A stretch of 64,000 nt of DNA from Bin5 sp965207495 (GTDB lineage: Bacteria > Chloroflexota > Anaerolineae > Caldilineales > Caldilineaceae). The translations under genes were made by a program, and so were the position numbers. Below are positions 51,048 to 60,060 of the stretch, in pieces. Every line of letters begins with the position of its first letter. Positions within the stretch are counted from its first letter, which is position 1. The notes beneath the pieces are model-generated. The model did no database searches, was not told the origin of the DNA, and saw nothing but the letters and a program-made list of their open reading frames with translations. The DNA is taken from the NCBI GenBank assembly GCA_965207495.1, contig OZ242287.1:310001-374000 (forward strand), in the 5' to 3' direction.

Positions 51048-51812
51048 CTACTGATCGCAGTAGACTTCGTCCAGGAAATAGACGACTGCCCTGAGCCAAA
51101 CCCAACCGTCAGGGGCGCCTGGCACAAGTATCTTATGCCAGAAGCGATTACCCGTCTTTGTGCATACATAGACGTACTCACCGGGAGGTACAGCGTATTT
51201 CCCTGGTCCGGGAATGAGTGTCCCCCGCCAGTCAGTTTCAGACGGAGCAGCCCAATAGGACTGGCGGGTCTCGTCAATGATGATTCTTTGTGTGTCACGC
51301 GCGGGGGTTGGGGCGGGTTGGTTGCTGGGTGGCGGTACTGGCGTCCTAACGATTGGGACTGCCAGACTGCGGTTATTCGTCAGACCGGTCCATATCCAAG
51401 CCGCCTGTCCTCTGTAGTCGATACGATACCAGTCTCCGGCGGCGTTCTTGCCCGTTACCCGGTACACAGTTCCTACTTCCGACTGGCCGACAACGTTGTA
51501 ATTCGTACCCGGCCCGCTGCGGACATTCGACGTTCTGTTGACTGTGATTGTGTTCGCCTGAGGCGTAGAGGTCGGTCTTCGCGTGGATGTAGGTCTACGT
51601 GTGGATGTAGGGCTTCGCGTCGACGATGGTTCTGGCGTTTCCTCCAAGGCCGACAACCTACTCTCTATTCTGTCCACCCGCCCTGTGAGAGCGGCCAAGC
51701 CCTCAGCCAGTCCCTCCAGGGTAAGATTCCCTTGGGCCACTGCTACTGTCGTTCCGATGCCAAGCAGATAGAATGCAATGGCAACGACTACAAGCCTGAT
51801 TTTGCGGGTCAT
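51048..51812 (-). CDS. Secreted LEGLA-module protein with bacterial SH3 domain
   Basis: A 254-residue protein. Signal peptide (KIRLVVVAIAFYLLGIGTTV, cleavage near AVAQ). Residues about 30-57 (LTLEGLAEGLAALTGRVDRI, ESRLSALE) are the same coiled module as in the proteins at 19721 and 20158. A Ser/Thr/Arg/Pro linker with repeats of TSTRRP (about 62-85) leads to an SH3b domain (about 88-145: NRTSNVRSGPGTNYNVVGQ, GDWYRIDYRGQAAWIW). A final domain holds two Cys residues (YVCTKTG and YCDQ). SH3b domains bind peptidoglycan or other envelope ligands, so it is probably anchored to or released at the cell surface. Stands alone. Confidence 0.85.
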   Translation of the reverse strand: MTRKIRLVVVAIAFYLLGIGTTVAVAQGNLTLEGLAEGLAALTGRVDRIESRLSALEETPEPSSTRSPTSTRRPTSTRRPTSTPQANTITVNRTSNVRSGPGTNYNVVGQSEVGTVYRVTGKNAAGDWYRIDYRGQAAWIWTGLTNNRSLAVPIVRTPVPPPSNQPAPTPARDTQRIIIDETRQSYWAAPSETDWRGTLIPGPGKYAVPPGEYVYVCTKTGNRFWHKILVPGAPDGWVWLRAVVYFLDEVYCDQ

Positions 51813-52033
51813 TTCCTCCTCCGATGTTGGTTGGAATTACATTCCGTAGTCTCTCTGGTAGCCTGTACATTCCTCAGACGCGAAAGCGCCGGACCAGGTC
51901 GAACTCCCCCGATCCGACGTTTGTGTTCTATCTTTTTTAGCCTGTTGCCCGCCTGGCGGTCGATGCCGCGGCGGTCAGGTTTGGCGCAGGGTGGACGATG
52001 ACCGATTCGGGGGAGAAACGGTTGTCGAGTGTA

Positions 52034-52909
52034 TTACACCTTGATCGCGCCCGAAGTCAGTCCGGCCACAAACCAGCGGCTGGTGAAGACGAAGAGGATT
52101 ACCAAGGGGATCGAGCCGAGCAACAGCCCCGCCATTGTCAGCCCGTAGCGTGTAAAGTACTCCGTCTGATAGGCCCACAAACCCGGTGTCAAAGGCAGAA
52201 GCGCCTGCTTCTGGACAGTCAGGTAGGGCCAGATCAGATTGTTCCACGTACCCAGAATGTTCAGAATCGCGGCCACGCCCAGCATCGACTTGCTCAGAGG
52301 CAGCGCAATCCGCCAGTAGCCCTGCCACTCGCTCGCGCCGTCAATGCGCGCCGCGTCGAACAGCTCCTTCGGCAGGCTTTCAAAAAAGGTGCGCAGGATA
52401 AACATGGCAAAGACCTGCCCGCTCGCGATCCACGGCAGGATCATCGCCCAATACGTATTCATCAGGCCGAGATCCTTCACCAGCACAAACGACGGGATCA
52501 GCGTCATCGCCGAAGGCACCATCATCAGCGATAGCACCAGGTAGAACAGCACCTGCCGGCCCGGAAACTCCAGAATGCCGAACGCATATGCCGACAGCGA
52601 CGCCAGCAACAGGACGCCCACAACCGTCACGCCGCTAATGATCATACTGTTCTTGAGGAACTCCAGCACGATCTCAAAGGCAAACCCGTAATTCTCCCAG
52701 TGCAGCGGGAAAGTCAGCGCAAACGGCTGCCGGGCAAACTGCGGGATCGTCTTCAGCGAAATCAGGAAGGCCATCACCAGCGGCGCAATCCCTCCCACCA
52801 GGAACAGACCCAATAACACAATCCGCCACCAGTCCCCGCGCAGAAACACGCCCACCTGCTCGCTTCTAGTCCGCCTGTACTGTAATCTCATCTCTGTCGC
52901 CGCACTCAT
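52034..52909 (-). CDS. Carbohydrate ABC transporter permease, MalG type (operon 2)
   Basis: A 291-residue inner-membrane protein with six transmembrane segments. The EAA loop is PKELFDAARIDGASEWQGYW (about residues 185-204). It is the last gene of ABC operon 2 and follows the MalF-type gene by 75 bp, a gap filled with an ACTGACC array. No ATPase gene is nearby, as in operon 1, so both importers may share one elsewhere. The substrate is probably an oligosaccharide or sugar derivative. Confidence 0.93.
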   Translation of the reverse strand: MSAATEMRLQYRRTRSEQVGVFLRGDWWRIVLLGLFLVGGIAPLVMAFLISLKTIPQFARQPFALTFPLHWENYGFAFEIVLEFLKNSMIISGVTVVGVLLLASLSAYAFGILEFPGRQVLFYLVLSLMMVPSAMTLIPSFVLVKDLGLMNTYWAMILPWIASGQVFAMFILRTFFESLPKELFDAARIDGASEWQGYWRIALPLSKSMLGVAAILNILGTWNNLIWPYLTVQKQALLPLTPGLWAYQTEYFTRYGLTMAGLLLGSIPLVILFVFTSRWFVAGLTSGAIKV

Positions 52910-52919
52910 GCCCTAACCC

Positions 52920-52984
52920 CCAATTACCACTGACAACTAGCTACTGACCACTGACCACTGACCACTGACCACTGACCACTGCCT
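52920..52984 (-). repeat. ACTGACC heptamer array between the permease genes
   Basis: Five perfect CACTGAC units in a row (about 52947-52981), preceded by looser units (ACTGACAACTAGCTACTGAC). It fills most of the gap between the two permease genes and ends a few bases from the stop of the MalF-type gene. Confidence 0.75.
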
Positions 52985-53944
52985 TTAATACTCCTCAGTC
53001 GTAATGTACTTCATATTGACCAGCGTCAGCACAAGGGTGAGGAGGAACAAGACGACGCCGATGGCGGATGCGTAGCCCATCTTGTTGATGCGGAAGGCAT
53101 TGAAGAACATCCACATCCCAGGCACCATCGTGCTGTTGATCGGCCCGCCCTGCGTCATCGCAAAGACCGCGGTAAACTCCTGCACACCCCACATGATCGT
53201 CAGCACCGAAATCAGCTTGATCTGCCCGGCGATCAGCGGCAGCTCGATCGACCAGAAGCGCCGCATCTCTGTGGCCCCGTCGATCATCGCGCTTTCCACG
53301 ATCTCGTAGGGGATCGCCTGCAGGCCCGCCAACAGAATCAGGATGGCCACCCCGTCCACCCACGGGAAATTGCGCAGCATCACCGCATACAGCGCCACAT
53401 TCGGGTCCGACAGCCACGCCCGCGTCCAATCCTCCAGACCTGCCCATATCAAGATCGCATTCAGCGGGCCGACCTTGACATCGTAGATGAACTTCCACAG
53501 CATCAGCGGCACGATCGCAGGAATGACCACCGGCAGAATCATCCCCAACCGAAACGTATATTGCGCCCTCCCGCCCCGCAGCCGGTGAATCAGAACCGCG
53601 ATAAAAAGAGACACGCCAACCGTGGAGACAACATACCAGGCCGCCAGTTGCAGCATGTGGTCCATCGAGTTCAGAAATACCCGGTCTTTGGTGAAGAGTT
53701 GGATAAAGTTGCCCAACCCCACAAAATCCGCGGACAGGCCCGGCGCCCACTTGTACACCGATCTGTACAGCCCTAAGAGGGCGGGATAATACATGAAGAC
53801 GAGGAGAAAAACGAAGGTGGGCGCGAGCATCGTATAGGCGACGCGCCCTTCGTAGATACGTCTTCCGAGCGGCTTTCTGCGTTCCTGTATGTCCACGGCC
53901 TGGGACGCAGTATTGGGCAGGGCGGGCATCTCTTTTACAGCCAT
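52985..53944 (-). CDS. Carbohydrate ABC transporter permease, MalF type (operon 2)
   Basis: A 319-residue protein with a basic cytosolic N-terminus and six transmembrane segments. The EAA loop is PYEIVESAMIDGATEMRRFW (about residues 220-239); the usual second Ala of EAA is Ser here. Partner of the MalG-type permease. The PhyH gene ends 58 bp upstream on the same strand, so the transporter and the oxygenase are likely made from one transcript. Confidence 0.92.
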   Translation of the reverse strand: MAVKEMPALPNTASQAVDIQERRKPLGRRIYEGRVAYTMLAPTFVFLLVFMYYPALLGLYRSVYKWAPGLSADFVGLGNFIQLFTKDRVFLNSMDHMLQLAAWYVVSTVGVSLFIAVLIHRLRGGRAQYTFRLGMILPVVIPAIVPLMLWKFIYDVKVGPLNAILIWAGLEDWTRAWLSDPNVALYAVMLRNFPWVDGVAILILLAGLQAIPYEIVESAMIDGATEMRRFWSIELPLIAGQIKLISVLTIMWGVQEFTAVFAMTQGGPINSTMVPGMWMFFNAFRINKMGYASAIGVVLFLLTLVLTLVNMKYITTEEY

Positions 53945-54002
53945 CAGCGCATCCTTAAGCTTCAGTAGCTAGGGGATTGAGGCTAGTGAACTTCACCAAC
54001 CG

Positions 54003-54800
54003 CTAGCCATTTGAATAGATCAAAGGCAGATGTTCTTCGTCAGCAATTGCGTCACCCACGCGCAGCCGTTCGGCCACCTCCGCCGGCAGCGCAGCCGGCC
54101 GGCCGTTGTACACCGCGCCTTCCGGCATGAACAGCATCGAAAGCGCCCGCCGCGGATGAACCGTCATGTTCGGACCTGCAGCATGGGCGATCATCCCATT
54201 GATGAAGACGCCGTCCCCCGCCTTCACCTCCACCGCGGCCGGCTCGATCTCCCTCCACTCGGGATACGCCTCCAGCAGGCCGTCGATCTTCGCCTCGTTC
54301 AGGTTGCCGGTCACATCATAGCGGCTGCTTTTGTGCGTGCCCGGCAGGAAGTACATGCACCCGTTCTGCAGCGTGGCGTCGTCGAGCGCAATCCACAACA
54401 TAATCGACTGCCGCGAATGGAAGGGGTCCATCGCGTTGTCCACGTGCCAGTTGGTTGGGTGCGCCCAAGGCTCCTTCACCAGCGCGTGATCGTGGTACAG
54501 GTGGATGCCGTCCACGCCAGCCAACTCTGCGGCCAGCCGCCCCAGCCGGGGGTCCGTCACCAGCGCCTCGATTTCCTCACTCGTCTTCCACAGATTTACG
54601 CACTGTACGAAGACACCTTCATAGTAATCGTCGCGTCCCTGGTTGTGGCGCCCGTTGATCCTGAAGTGGCGCGCCATGCCGTCGGCCAGCGCGACGCGCC
54701 ATCTCCCCAACTCCTCCTCGTCCAACAGGTCACCAACGGCGAGGTAACCGTTTTCCTGGTAGAATTCGACCTGCCGTGCGGAAAGTGCGGTGTTCATCAA
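54003..54800 (-). CDS. Phytanoyl-CoA dioxygenase family protein inside ABC operon 2
   Basis: A 265-residue PhyH protein. FYQENGYLAVGDLLDEEELG opens the domain. Iron ligands are His and Asp in NWHVDNAMDP (about residues 117-126) and the distal His in MIAHAAGPNM (about 204-213). Arg in HPRRALSML should hold 2-oxoglutarate. ATLQNGCMYFLPGTHKSSRY is the central strand pair. It sits between the solute-binding protein and permease genes of operon 2, so its substrate is probably the imported compound or one derived from it. Length is typical for the family. Confidence 0.92.
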   Translation of the reverse strand: MMNTALSARQVEFYQENGYLAVGDLLDEEELGRWRVALADGMARHFRINGRHNQGRDDYYEGVFVQCVNLWKTSEEIEALVTDPRLGRLAAELAGVDGIHLYHDHALVKEPWAHPTNWHVDNAMDPFHSRQSIMLWIALDDATLQNGCMYFLPGTHKSSRYDVTGNLNEAKIDGLLEAYPEWREIEPAAVEVKAGDGVFINGMIAHAAGPNMTVHPRRALSMLFMPEGAVYNGRPAALPAEVAERLRVGDAIADEEHLPLIYSNG

Positions 54801-54820
54801 AGCGTCCCAAAGAGGAATAA

Positions 54821-54854
54821 AGGAGTGAGAGGCATGTAATCACCTCTCACTCCT
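54821..54854. terminator. Inverted repeat between the binding protein and PhyH genes
   Basis: AGGAGTGAGAGG and CCTCTCACTCCT form a 12-bp stem with a 10-nt loop. In the transcription direction it lies between the first and second gene of operon 2, where a hairpin can protect the mRNA for an abundant binding protein. The arms belong to the GA-rich repeat words seen after the 77-bp element. Confidence 0.55.
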
Positions 54855-54873
54855 CTTCACTCACTCCTCGCTT

Positions 54874-56364
54874 CTAACACTCCAACCCTTCTACCTCGAT
54901 GAAGCGGTCCGCGTAGGCGTCGAATGACTCCTGGATGATGTTCAGGGCGGTGTCCAGGTCCATCTGATCCAGCATATAGGAGCGCCAGGCCTGGCCGGTC
55001 TGCTCCGCCGATTCCCCGTCCATCGTCACAACTTCGTAGACGAACATCTGCGACTCACCAATCTGCTCCGTCAGCAGTGCAAACGCATCCCCGAAGCGGG
55101 GGTCGACCGGCACGTTTTTGACGTTGGGCATGGTGGTGCCGATCTCGGACTGGATCGTGTGCAGATTGTCCGGCACCGAAATCCAGCGCATCAGGTCGAT
55201 TGCGGTATCGATCACGCCGTCCTTCTCGGAACGGGTGGCGACTGCCACCTGGTCGCCCACGGGACCGCCAATCGGCCAGGCAGGGGTCGGCGGGTCGGTG
55301 GCATAGGCGCTGCTCTCTCTGGTCACAACCGGTGCGAAGAAGGTGCTCCACTCGAAGTCGACCAGTGGATCGTACTGCAGGCGGGGGAAGGACCAGGTGC
55401 CGTTTTCCATGATCGGCTCGATCTTGTTGAGGAAGCGCGAATGGGAGTCGGTGGCGCGGGTGGTCCAGTCCGCGGGTCGGTATTGCACGTTCTCTTTCCA
55501 CAGCTCCATCCAATCCCGGTACTGGGGCAGGTGGGCGTGGAAGACGCCGTTTTCGACGGCGCAGGCAACCTCTTCGCGGGTGGCCGTGCCGCGGTCGGGA
55601 TTGACCTGCGGCTCGATCTCGCCGGCCATGAGCATCCCACCCATCTGCAGGCGGTACCAGTGGTCGGTATCGTCAACCGGGCCGGTCCAGCCGCCATAGG
55701 CGTCAATACCTTCATCGCGGAAGGCTTTGCAGACAGAGAGGAATTCGGCGTAGTTCTGGGGCGCTTCGAGGCCCAGATCGTTGAACCAGTCGACGTTGTA
55801 GTAGAAGAAGGTGGTGATGAGGCCGAAGACGATGTTGTAGTAACCGTCGCGCATCAGCGTTTCACCGGTTGGGATCGGGTAAAACTGGTCGACCCACTTC
55901 TCGCTGCCGGGGTCGCCCGCAGGGATGTAGGGGTTCGGCTGGTTGAAGTAGGGGGTCAACTCTGTCCACCAGTTCTTATCCAGATCGTCCTTGATGTGCC
56001 AGTGTGGGTGCGTGGTGATGTGCGGAATCGTCCCCGCCGTCTGCTGCGCGATCGTCCATTCACGGCCGCTGATGCCCTGGGGAACGCGGATCCACTCGAT
56101 GCTCACGTCGGGGTGTTGCTCTTGGTACCCGTCCAGCACCTCAAGGACCTTGTTGTGCGGCAGCGGGTTGTCTTCGGAACGTTCCATGCTCTGGGTGGGC
56201 GTCCAGCCGCCCCAAAACGTAACCAACTCCTTGGGCTCACCCATCGCGGCTTCACCATCGCCGGCCGGCGCCATCGGCGCCTGGCAGGCAGCAAGACCTA
56301 CGCCGGCGGTTGCGATACCAACAGTCTTTAGAAATGCGCGTCGAGAAACTGCACGGTCTGTCAT
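54874..56364 (-). CDS. ABC transporter sugar-binding lipoprotein (operon 2)
   Basis: A 496-residue protein. The N-terminus has a twin-arginine motif (SRRAFLKTVG) and a lipobox (GLAAC, Cys about residue 26), so it is Tat-exported and lipid-anchored. The mature part is a family 1 extracellular solute-binding protein (LVTFWGGWTPTQSMERSEDN; IEWIRVPQGISGREW; YYNVDWFNDLGLEAPQNYAE at about 210-229). First gene of operon 2, followed by a hairpin, then PhyH and the two permeases. The ligand is not readable; the family binds mono- and oligosaccharides or related polyols. Confidence 0.95.
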   Translation of the reverse strand: MTDRAVSRRAFLKTVGIATAGVGLAACQAPMAPAGDGEAAMGEPKELVTFWGGWTPTQSMERSEDNPLPHNKVLEVLDGYQEQHPDVSIEWIRVPQGISGREWTIAQQTAGTIPHITTHPHWHIKDDLDKNWWTELTPYFNQPNPYIPAGDPGSEKWVDQFYPIPTGETLMRDGYYNIVFGLITTFFYYNVDWFNDLGLEAPQNYAEFLSVCKAFRDEGIDAYGGWTGPVDDTDHWYRLQMGGMLMAGEIEPQVNPDRGTATREEVACAVENGVFHAHLPQYRDWMELWKENVQYRPADWTTRATDSHSRFLNKIEPIMENGTWSFPRLQYDPLVDFEWSTFFAPVVTRESSAYATDPPTPAWPIGGPVGDQVAVATRSEKDGVIDTAIDLMRWISVPDNLHTIQSEIGTTMPNVKNVPVDPRFGDAFALLTEQIGESQMFVYEVVTMDGESAEQTGQAWRSYMLDQMDLDTALNIIQESFDAYADRFIEVEGLEC

Positions 56365-56942
56365 CGTTCCTTTCCTTTCTTTAAAGTTGTGAAGTAGGAA
56401 TTCCGGTTTGATCCGGCATGAATTCAGTTAACTATGCGGGCCGTCAACGGTGAGGCCCGCAGCCAATCCTGATTTGACCGTGGTGAATCGGGGGAACTGT
56501 CGGTTATTCGCTGGAATTGATCCTCCTTTATGAGCAATTGAATGGGTATGGGCCCAAGATGGTGCCCTATACTCAGCACAGGCACACGCCGTTCGGCCGA
56601 TGCAGTTTCAGCCCGCAAGGAGATTCTGCCTCAGCCCGTGCAGCGCAAATCCATCAAGCGTGCCCATAGGAGAATTCAGGCAAGTATAGCAAGAATGGCC
56701 TGCAATGTCTATTTGTGGGCCTGTTCGTTTCAGAGGTTGACTTGCCAATACTGTATGCTATGATTGGCGGCACGCCCACCCAATCTCGAGCGCTTTTGCG
56801 TCCCCGAATTCCGGGCGTCTGCAAAGGTCTGAGCATAGAAATCGTTTCGCCAGTCCCTGTCCAACCACAGTGGCATCGTGGACAGTGCAAACCAGACCGT
56901 ACTCGCCGCGAGCCGCGTACCAATCCAGTCAGGAGTTGCACG
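56365..56942. other. Divergent intergenic region between ABC operon 2 and the DegT-family gene
   Basis: About 580 bases that must hold the promoters of both flanking transcripts. An inverted repeat lies at 56435-56461. The frame of the DegT gene is open back to 56715, but that stretch has no ribosome site and no family similarity. Nothing else recognised. Confidence 0.5.
56435..56461. promoter_or_regulatory. Inverted repeat upstream of ABC operon 2, possible operator
   Basis: TGCGGGCC and GGCCCGCA are separated by 11 bases, about 70 bp upstream of the binding-protein start. Spacing and symmetry fit an operator for a dimeric repressor or a leader hairpin. No regulator gene is adjacent. Confidence 0.4.
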
Positions 56943-58226
56943 ATGAGCAAGTTAGCCCTACTCGGCGGCGAGAAGGCCGTCACCACCGAGCCCCATTCCG
57001 CCGGCCACCACCGTTCACCCATGTGGGAAAGTGGCAAGGCCGCCGACTGGGAGGAGTTCTCCGAGGCCTTCGCCAAAAAGATGGAGGTCGAATACGCCCT
57101 GCCCGTCTCGTCCGGACAGGTGGCGCTGAATTCGGCCCTCGTGGCCGCGCAGGCCGGACCGGGTGACGAGGTGATCGTTCCCTCCTTTACCTGGATCGCC
57201 AGCGTAAGCTGCATCATGCACAATAACGCGGTGCCGATCTTCGCTGACGTCGATCCCAAGACCTTCACGCTCGACCCGGACGACGTGCGCCGCAAGATCA
57301 CCCACCGCACCAAGGCGATCATCGCCGTGGACCTATACGGTCATCCGGTCGATCTGAAAGAGCTGCTCGCCATCGCCCGCGAACACGATATCGTCCTTAT
57401 CGAAGACTCCGCCCAGGCCACCGGCGCGCAGGTGGACGGTCAGATCATCGGCGGCCTTGCCGATATCACCTGTTTCAGCTTCGCCGGCAAGCCGATCGCC
57501 GCCACCAGCGGCGGCGTCATGACGACCAACAGCCGCGAATACTACGAGCGCGGCGCCTTGGGCGGGCAACACCCTTCGACGCTTTCCACGATCCTCACCA
57601 ACTCCGAACTGCTCAAGTACGCGTCAACCGGCGGCTACGGCGACAACCACCGCATCGACCGCTACGCGATGACGGTGGCATACGAGGCGCTTGAGACCTT
57701 CGAGGAGGCCAACGATGCCCGCATCGCCAACTGCGATCTTCTCACCCAGGAGCTGAGCAAGGTGAAGGGGATCACGCCGCCCCACGTCGAGCCCGGGAAC
57801 AAGCACGTCTACCACATGTATTCCAGCCTCTACAACGAGGAGGAGCTGGGCGTGCCCAGGGAGGCGTTCGTCAAAGCGCTCAACGCTGAAGGCGTCACCG
57901 CCCTCACCTACGTCAACAGCGCCAACTTCCTCTTCCACCCCGGCGGCAAGCCAATGCCGTCCGGGCCGATCCACCACCGCGCCATTTTCCAGGAGAAGAA
58001 CGTGTACGGGCACGGCTGCCCCTTCCAATGCCCCCATTACGACGGTGAAGCGGACTACTCGATCGGCTCGCTGCCCGTTACCGAAAAACTGGTCGACCAG
58101 GAGTTCAACTTCCTGCAGCCGCATCTCTCCGCCCCCAACGGCCCCGACCAGATGGAGCAGGTCCTGGACGCCGTGACCAAGGTGGTCGACAACATCGGCG
58201 ACTTGGAAGGCTACCAGGTCGACTAA
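56943..58226 (+). CDS. DegT/DnrJ/EryC1/StrS-family PLP aminotransferase
   Basis: A 427-residue enzyme starting at ATG 56943 with AGGAG upstream. Residues about 46-60 (EYALPVSSGQVALNSAL) and VIVPSFTWIASVSCI mark the PLP phosphate region. EDSAQATGAQVDGQIIGGLA carries the Asp that binds the pyridine nitrogen. CFSFAGKPIAATSGGVM (about 177-193) has the PLP lysine with an altered surround (FAGKPIAATSGG in place of the usual N-K...GEGG). The family forms amino sugars or, in some members, aminoinositols (stsC-like glutamine:scyllo-inosose aminotransferases). It is followed by two PhyH genes on the same strand, suggesting modification of a sugar or cyclitol. Confidence 0.9.
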   Translation: MSKLALLGGEKAVTTEPHSAGHHRSPMWESGKAADWEEFSEAFAKKMEVEYALPVSSGQVALNSALVAAQAGPGDEVIVPSFTWIASVSCIMHNNAVPIFADVDPKTFTLDPDDVRRKITHRTKAIIAVDLYGHPVDLKELLAIAREHDIVLIEDSAQATGAQVDGQIIGGLADITCFSFAGKPIAATSGGVMTTNSREYYERGALGGQHPSTLSTILTNSELLKYASTGGYGDNHRIDRYAMTVAYEALETFEEANDARIANCDLLTQELSKVKGITPPHVEPGNKHVYHMYSSLYNEEELGVPREAFVKALNAEGVTALTYVNSANFLFHPGGKPMPSGPIHHRAIFQEKNVYGHGCPFQCPHYDGEADYSIGSLPVTEKLVDQEFNFLQPHLSAPNGPDQMEQVLDAVTKVVDNIGDLEGYQVD

Positions 58227-58293
58227 CAACTGGCCATAGCGGTCATGCGCTGCCTCCGCGACGAATGCGCGCGAGAGGACTGGAGAGATTTCA

Positions 58294-59127
58294 ATGCAGG
58301 AACAATTGAGCCACGCCCAGTGGCAGGAATATGAACGTGAAGGCTATCTGCGCCTGGGGCGCTGTCTGACCGACGATGAACTGGCGGCGCTGCAGCAGCG
58401 CATGGACGGGATCATGCTCGGCACCGCGCCGGTCGACTATAGCCGCATGATGATGCAGCTGGACCGCATCCCCGGCAAGACCGATGCACCCGGCAGTGGA
58501 GGGAAAGGGCACAAAGGGGCCACGCTGCACTATCGCAAAATCCAGGATCTGGAGTTCGACCCGCTCTTCCTGCGCTATATGCAGAAGCCCCTCTTCCGCC
58601 ACATCTGCAGCATGGTATACGGTGCAGACACGCCGGTCACCTGTATGCGCGCCATGTTCATGAACAAGCCCGCGGCCGACCCGGTGGATGGCGGCGGCGG
58701 ACAGGCGGGGCAGACCACCGGCGGCACCCACCTCGTCTGGCACCAGGACCGCTGGACCTATTTCGACCGCGACCCGCAGATCACGATCTGGACCGCGCTC
58801 GATCCGGCCACCGTCGCCAACGGTTGCGTCCACATTGCGCCCCGCCGCCATCACGCCCTGATCAACCCCAGCCACGTCTCCGGCTTCATGACAGATGATC
58901 AGGCCCAGTCCCTGGTGGCGGAAGCCGAAACGATCCCGCTCGAAATGGAGGCCGGCGAAGCGGTGCTGCTCCACAACTATCTGCCGCACAGCTCCGGCGT
59001 CAACAGCACCTCCATTGCCCGCCGCGCCTTCAGCGTCTGTTACATGGATGCCGGCACCGTTGATTCCCAAAACCATGAGTACTCGCTGATCTTCGGCGAC
59101 GGCGCGCTCGACCCGGCGCGGCTATAA
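58294..59127 (+). CDS. Phytanoyl-CoA dioxygenase family protein
   Basis: A 277-residue PhyH protein. YEREGYLRLGRCLTDDELAA opens the domain. His and Asp lie in VWHQDRWTYF (about residues 148-157). ATVANGCVHIAPRRHHALIN has an ARG-containing turn in place of the usual PGSH. The distal His is in LLHNYLPHSSG (about 228-238; the second His in LPHSSG is the better fit), followed by ARRAFSVCY, where Arg binds 2-oxoglutarate. It is 67 bp after the DegT-family gene and 123 bp before another PhyH gene, so the three are probably co-transcribed. Substrate unknown. Confidence 0.9.
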   Translation: MQEQLSHAQWQEYEREGYLRLGRCLTDDELAALQQRMDGIMLGTAPVDYSRMMMQLDRIPGKTDAPGSGGKGHKGATLHYRKIQDLEFDPLFLRYMQKPLFRHICSMVYGADTPVTCMRAMFMNKPAADPVDGGGGQAGQTTGGTHLVWHQDRWTYFDRDPQITIWTALDPATVANGCVHIAPRRHHALINPSHVSGFMTDDQAQSLVAEAETIPLEMEAGEAVLLHNYLPHSSGVNSTSIARRAFSVCYMDAGTVDSQNHEYSLIFGDGALDPARL

Positions 59128-59250
59128 CGGCATTAACAAGGAGTGGGGAAAAGAAAACTCCTCCCGCTCCTCGATTGCGGCCTTACCGGCATATACATTT
59201 GTCACCAACTACTTGTCACCAGCCACCACAGTTTCAGGCAGGAGAGTGAA

Positions 59251-60060
59251 ATGCAACCCGAAATCGCCCTGGCAAAACGGGAACAGATGCTGCAGGACGG
59301 CTTCTGCTTCGTTGACGACATCCTCACCGAAGAATTTCTGCAGGAACTGCGCGACGAATCGGAGCGCCTCATCGCCGCCCACGTGCCCCCGCCCGACGTG
59401 AGGTACCAGGGCCAGCACGTCAATGTAACCGGTCAGGAGAACGACGTCATCAGGAGGCTCCTGGAATGGCAGCCGGCGCGGCAGGCGCTCGACGATATGG
59501 GGTTCGGCGACTTCGAGAGCACCGGCGGCATCATCATCCTCACCAAAGACCCCGGCGAACCGGCCCTCTATTGGCACCAGGACTGGGCCAGCTGGGACGA
59601 CCCGATCAGCGTCACGCCCTGGCCGCAGCAGATATTCGTCTCCTACTATCTGAGCGACACCAGCGTCGAAAACGGCTGCCTCAAGGTCATCCCCGGCACG
59701 CACCACAAGCGTATTACGTTGCACGATGAGCTGGTGCCGGCGCACGAGCAGGGCGCTCGCTACATTGAAGAGGACCATCCGGTCATGTTCGGCGACCATC
59801 CCGACCAGGTCGATGTCTGCGTGCGCGCCCGCTCTTTTGTGTTGGCGGACGCCCGTCTGCTGCACTCGGCGCGCCAGAACCTGACCGATGAGCGCCGGAC
59901 CCTCATCCTGGCCTGGCACCGGCGGCGAGACGAGGTTTGGGACAAGCCCCCCGCCTACTGGCAGGGCGAAATTCCCGAAGTCCTGGCAAACCGCGACGCC
60001 GACCGGGAGTACGCGCGCTCGCGCATTCCCGGCGAACATCTCGAATTCAGCGACCACTAG
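59251..60060 (+). CDS. Phytanoyl-CoA dioxygenase family protein
   Basis: A 269-residue PhyH protein; the start is at ATG 59251 because AGGAG lies upstream, although the frame is open to 59143. FCFVDDILTEEFLQELRDES opens the domain. Iron ligands: His and Asp in YWHQDWASWDD (about residues 109-119) and His in RLLHSARQNLTDERR (about 206-220), with Arg after it. ENGCLKVIPGTHHKRI is the core motif. Unlike the neighbour it keeps the PGTH turn. The last 20 codons (EYARSRIPGEH) recur, slightly changed, in the chimeric scrap at 61114-61224. Third gene of the DegT/PhyH/PhyH group. Confidence 0.9.
   Translation: MQPEIALAKREQMLQDGFCFVDDILTEEFLQELRDESERLIAAHVPPPDVRYQGQHVNVTGQENDVIRRLLEWQPARQALDDMGFGDFESTGGIIILTKDPGEPALYWHQDWASWDDPISVTPWPQQIFVSYYLSDTSVENGCLKVIPGTHHKRITLHDELVPAHEQGARYIEEDHPVMFGDHPDQVDVCVRARSFVLADARLLHSARQNLTDERRTLILAWHRRRDEVWDKPPAYWQGEIPEVLANRDADREYARSRIPGEHLEFSDH

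Noticed and set aside
52920..52984. CRISPR or iteron-type origin
   Set aside because: Seven-base units without spacers, no replication initiator or AT-rich unwinding region, and similar arrays at several other gene borders.
56715..56942. N-terminal extension of the DegT-family aminotransferase
   Set aside because: The extension has no similarity to the family and no ribosome site, whereas ATG 56943 has AGGAG and starts at the usual position of the domain.
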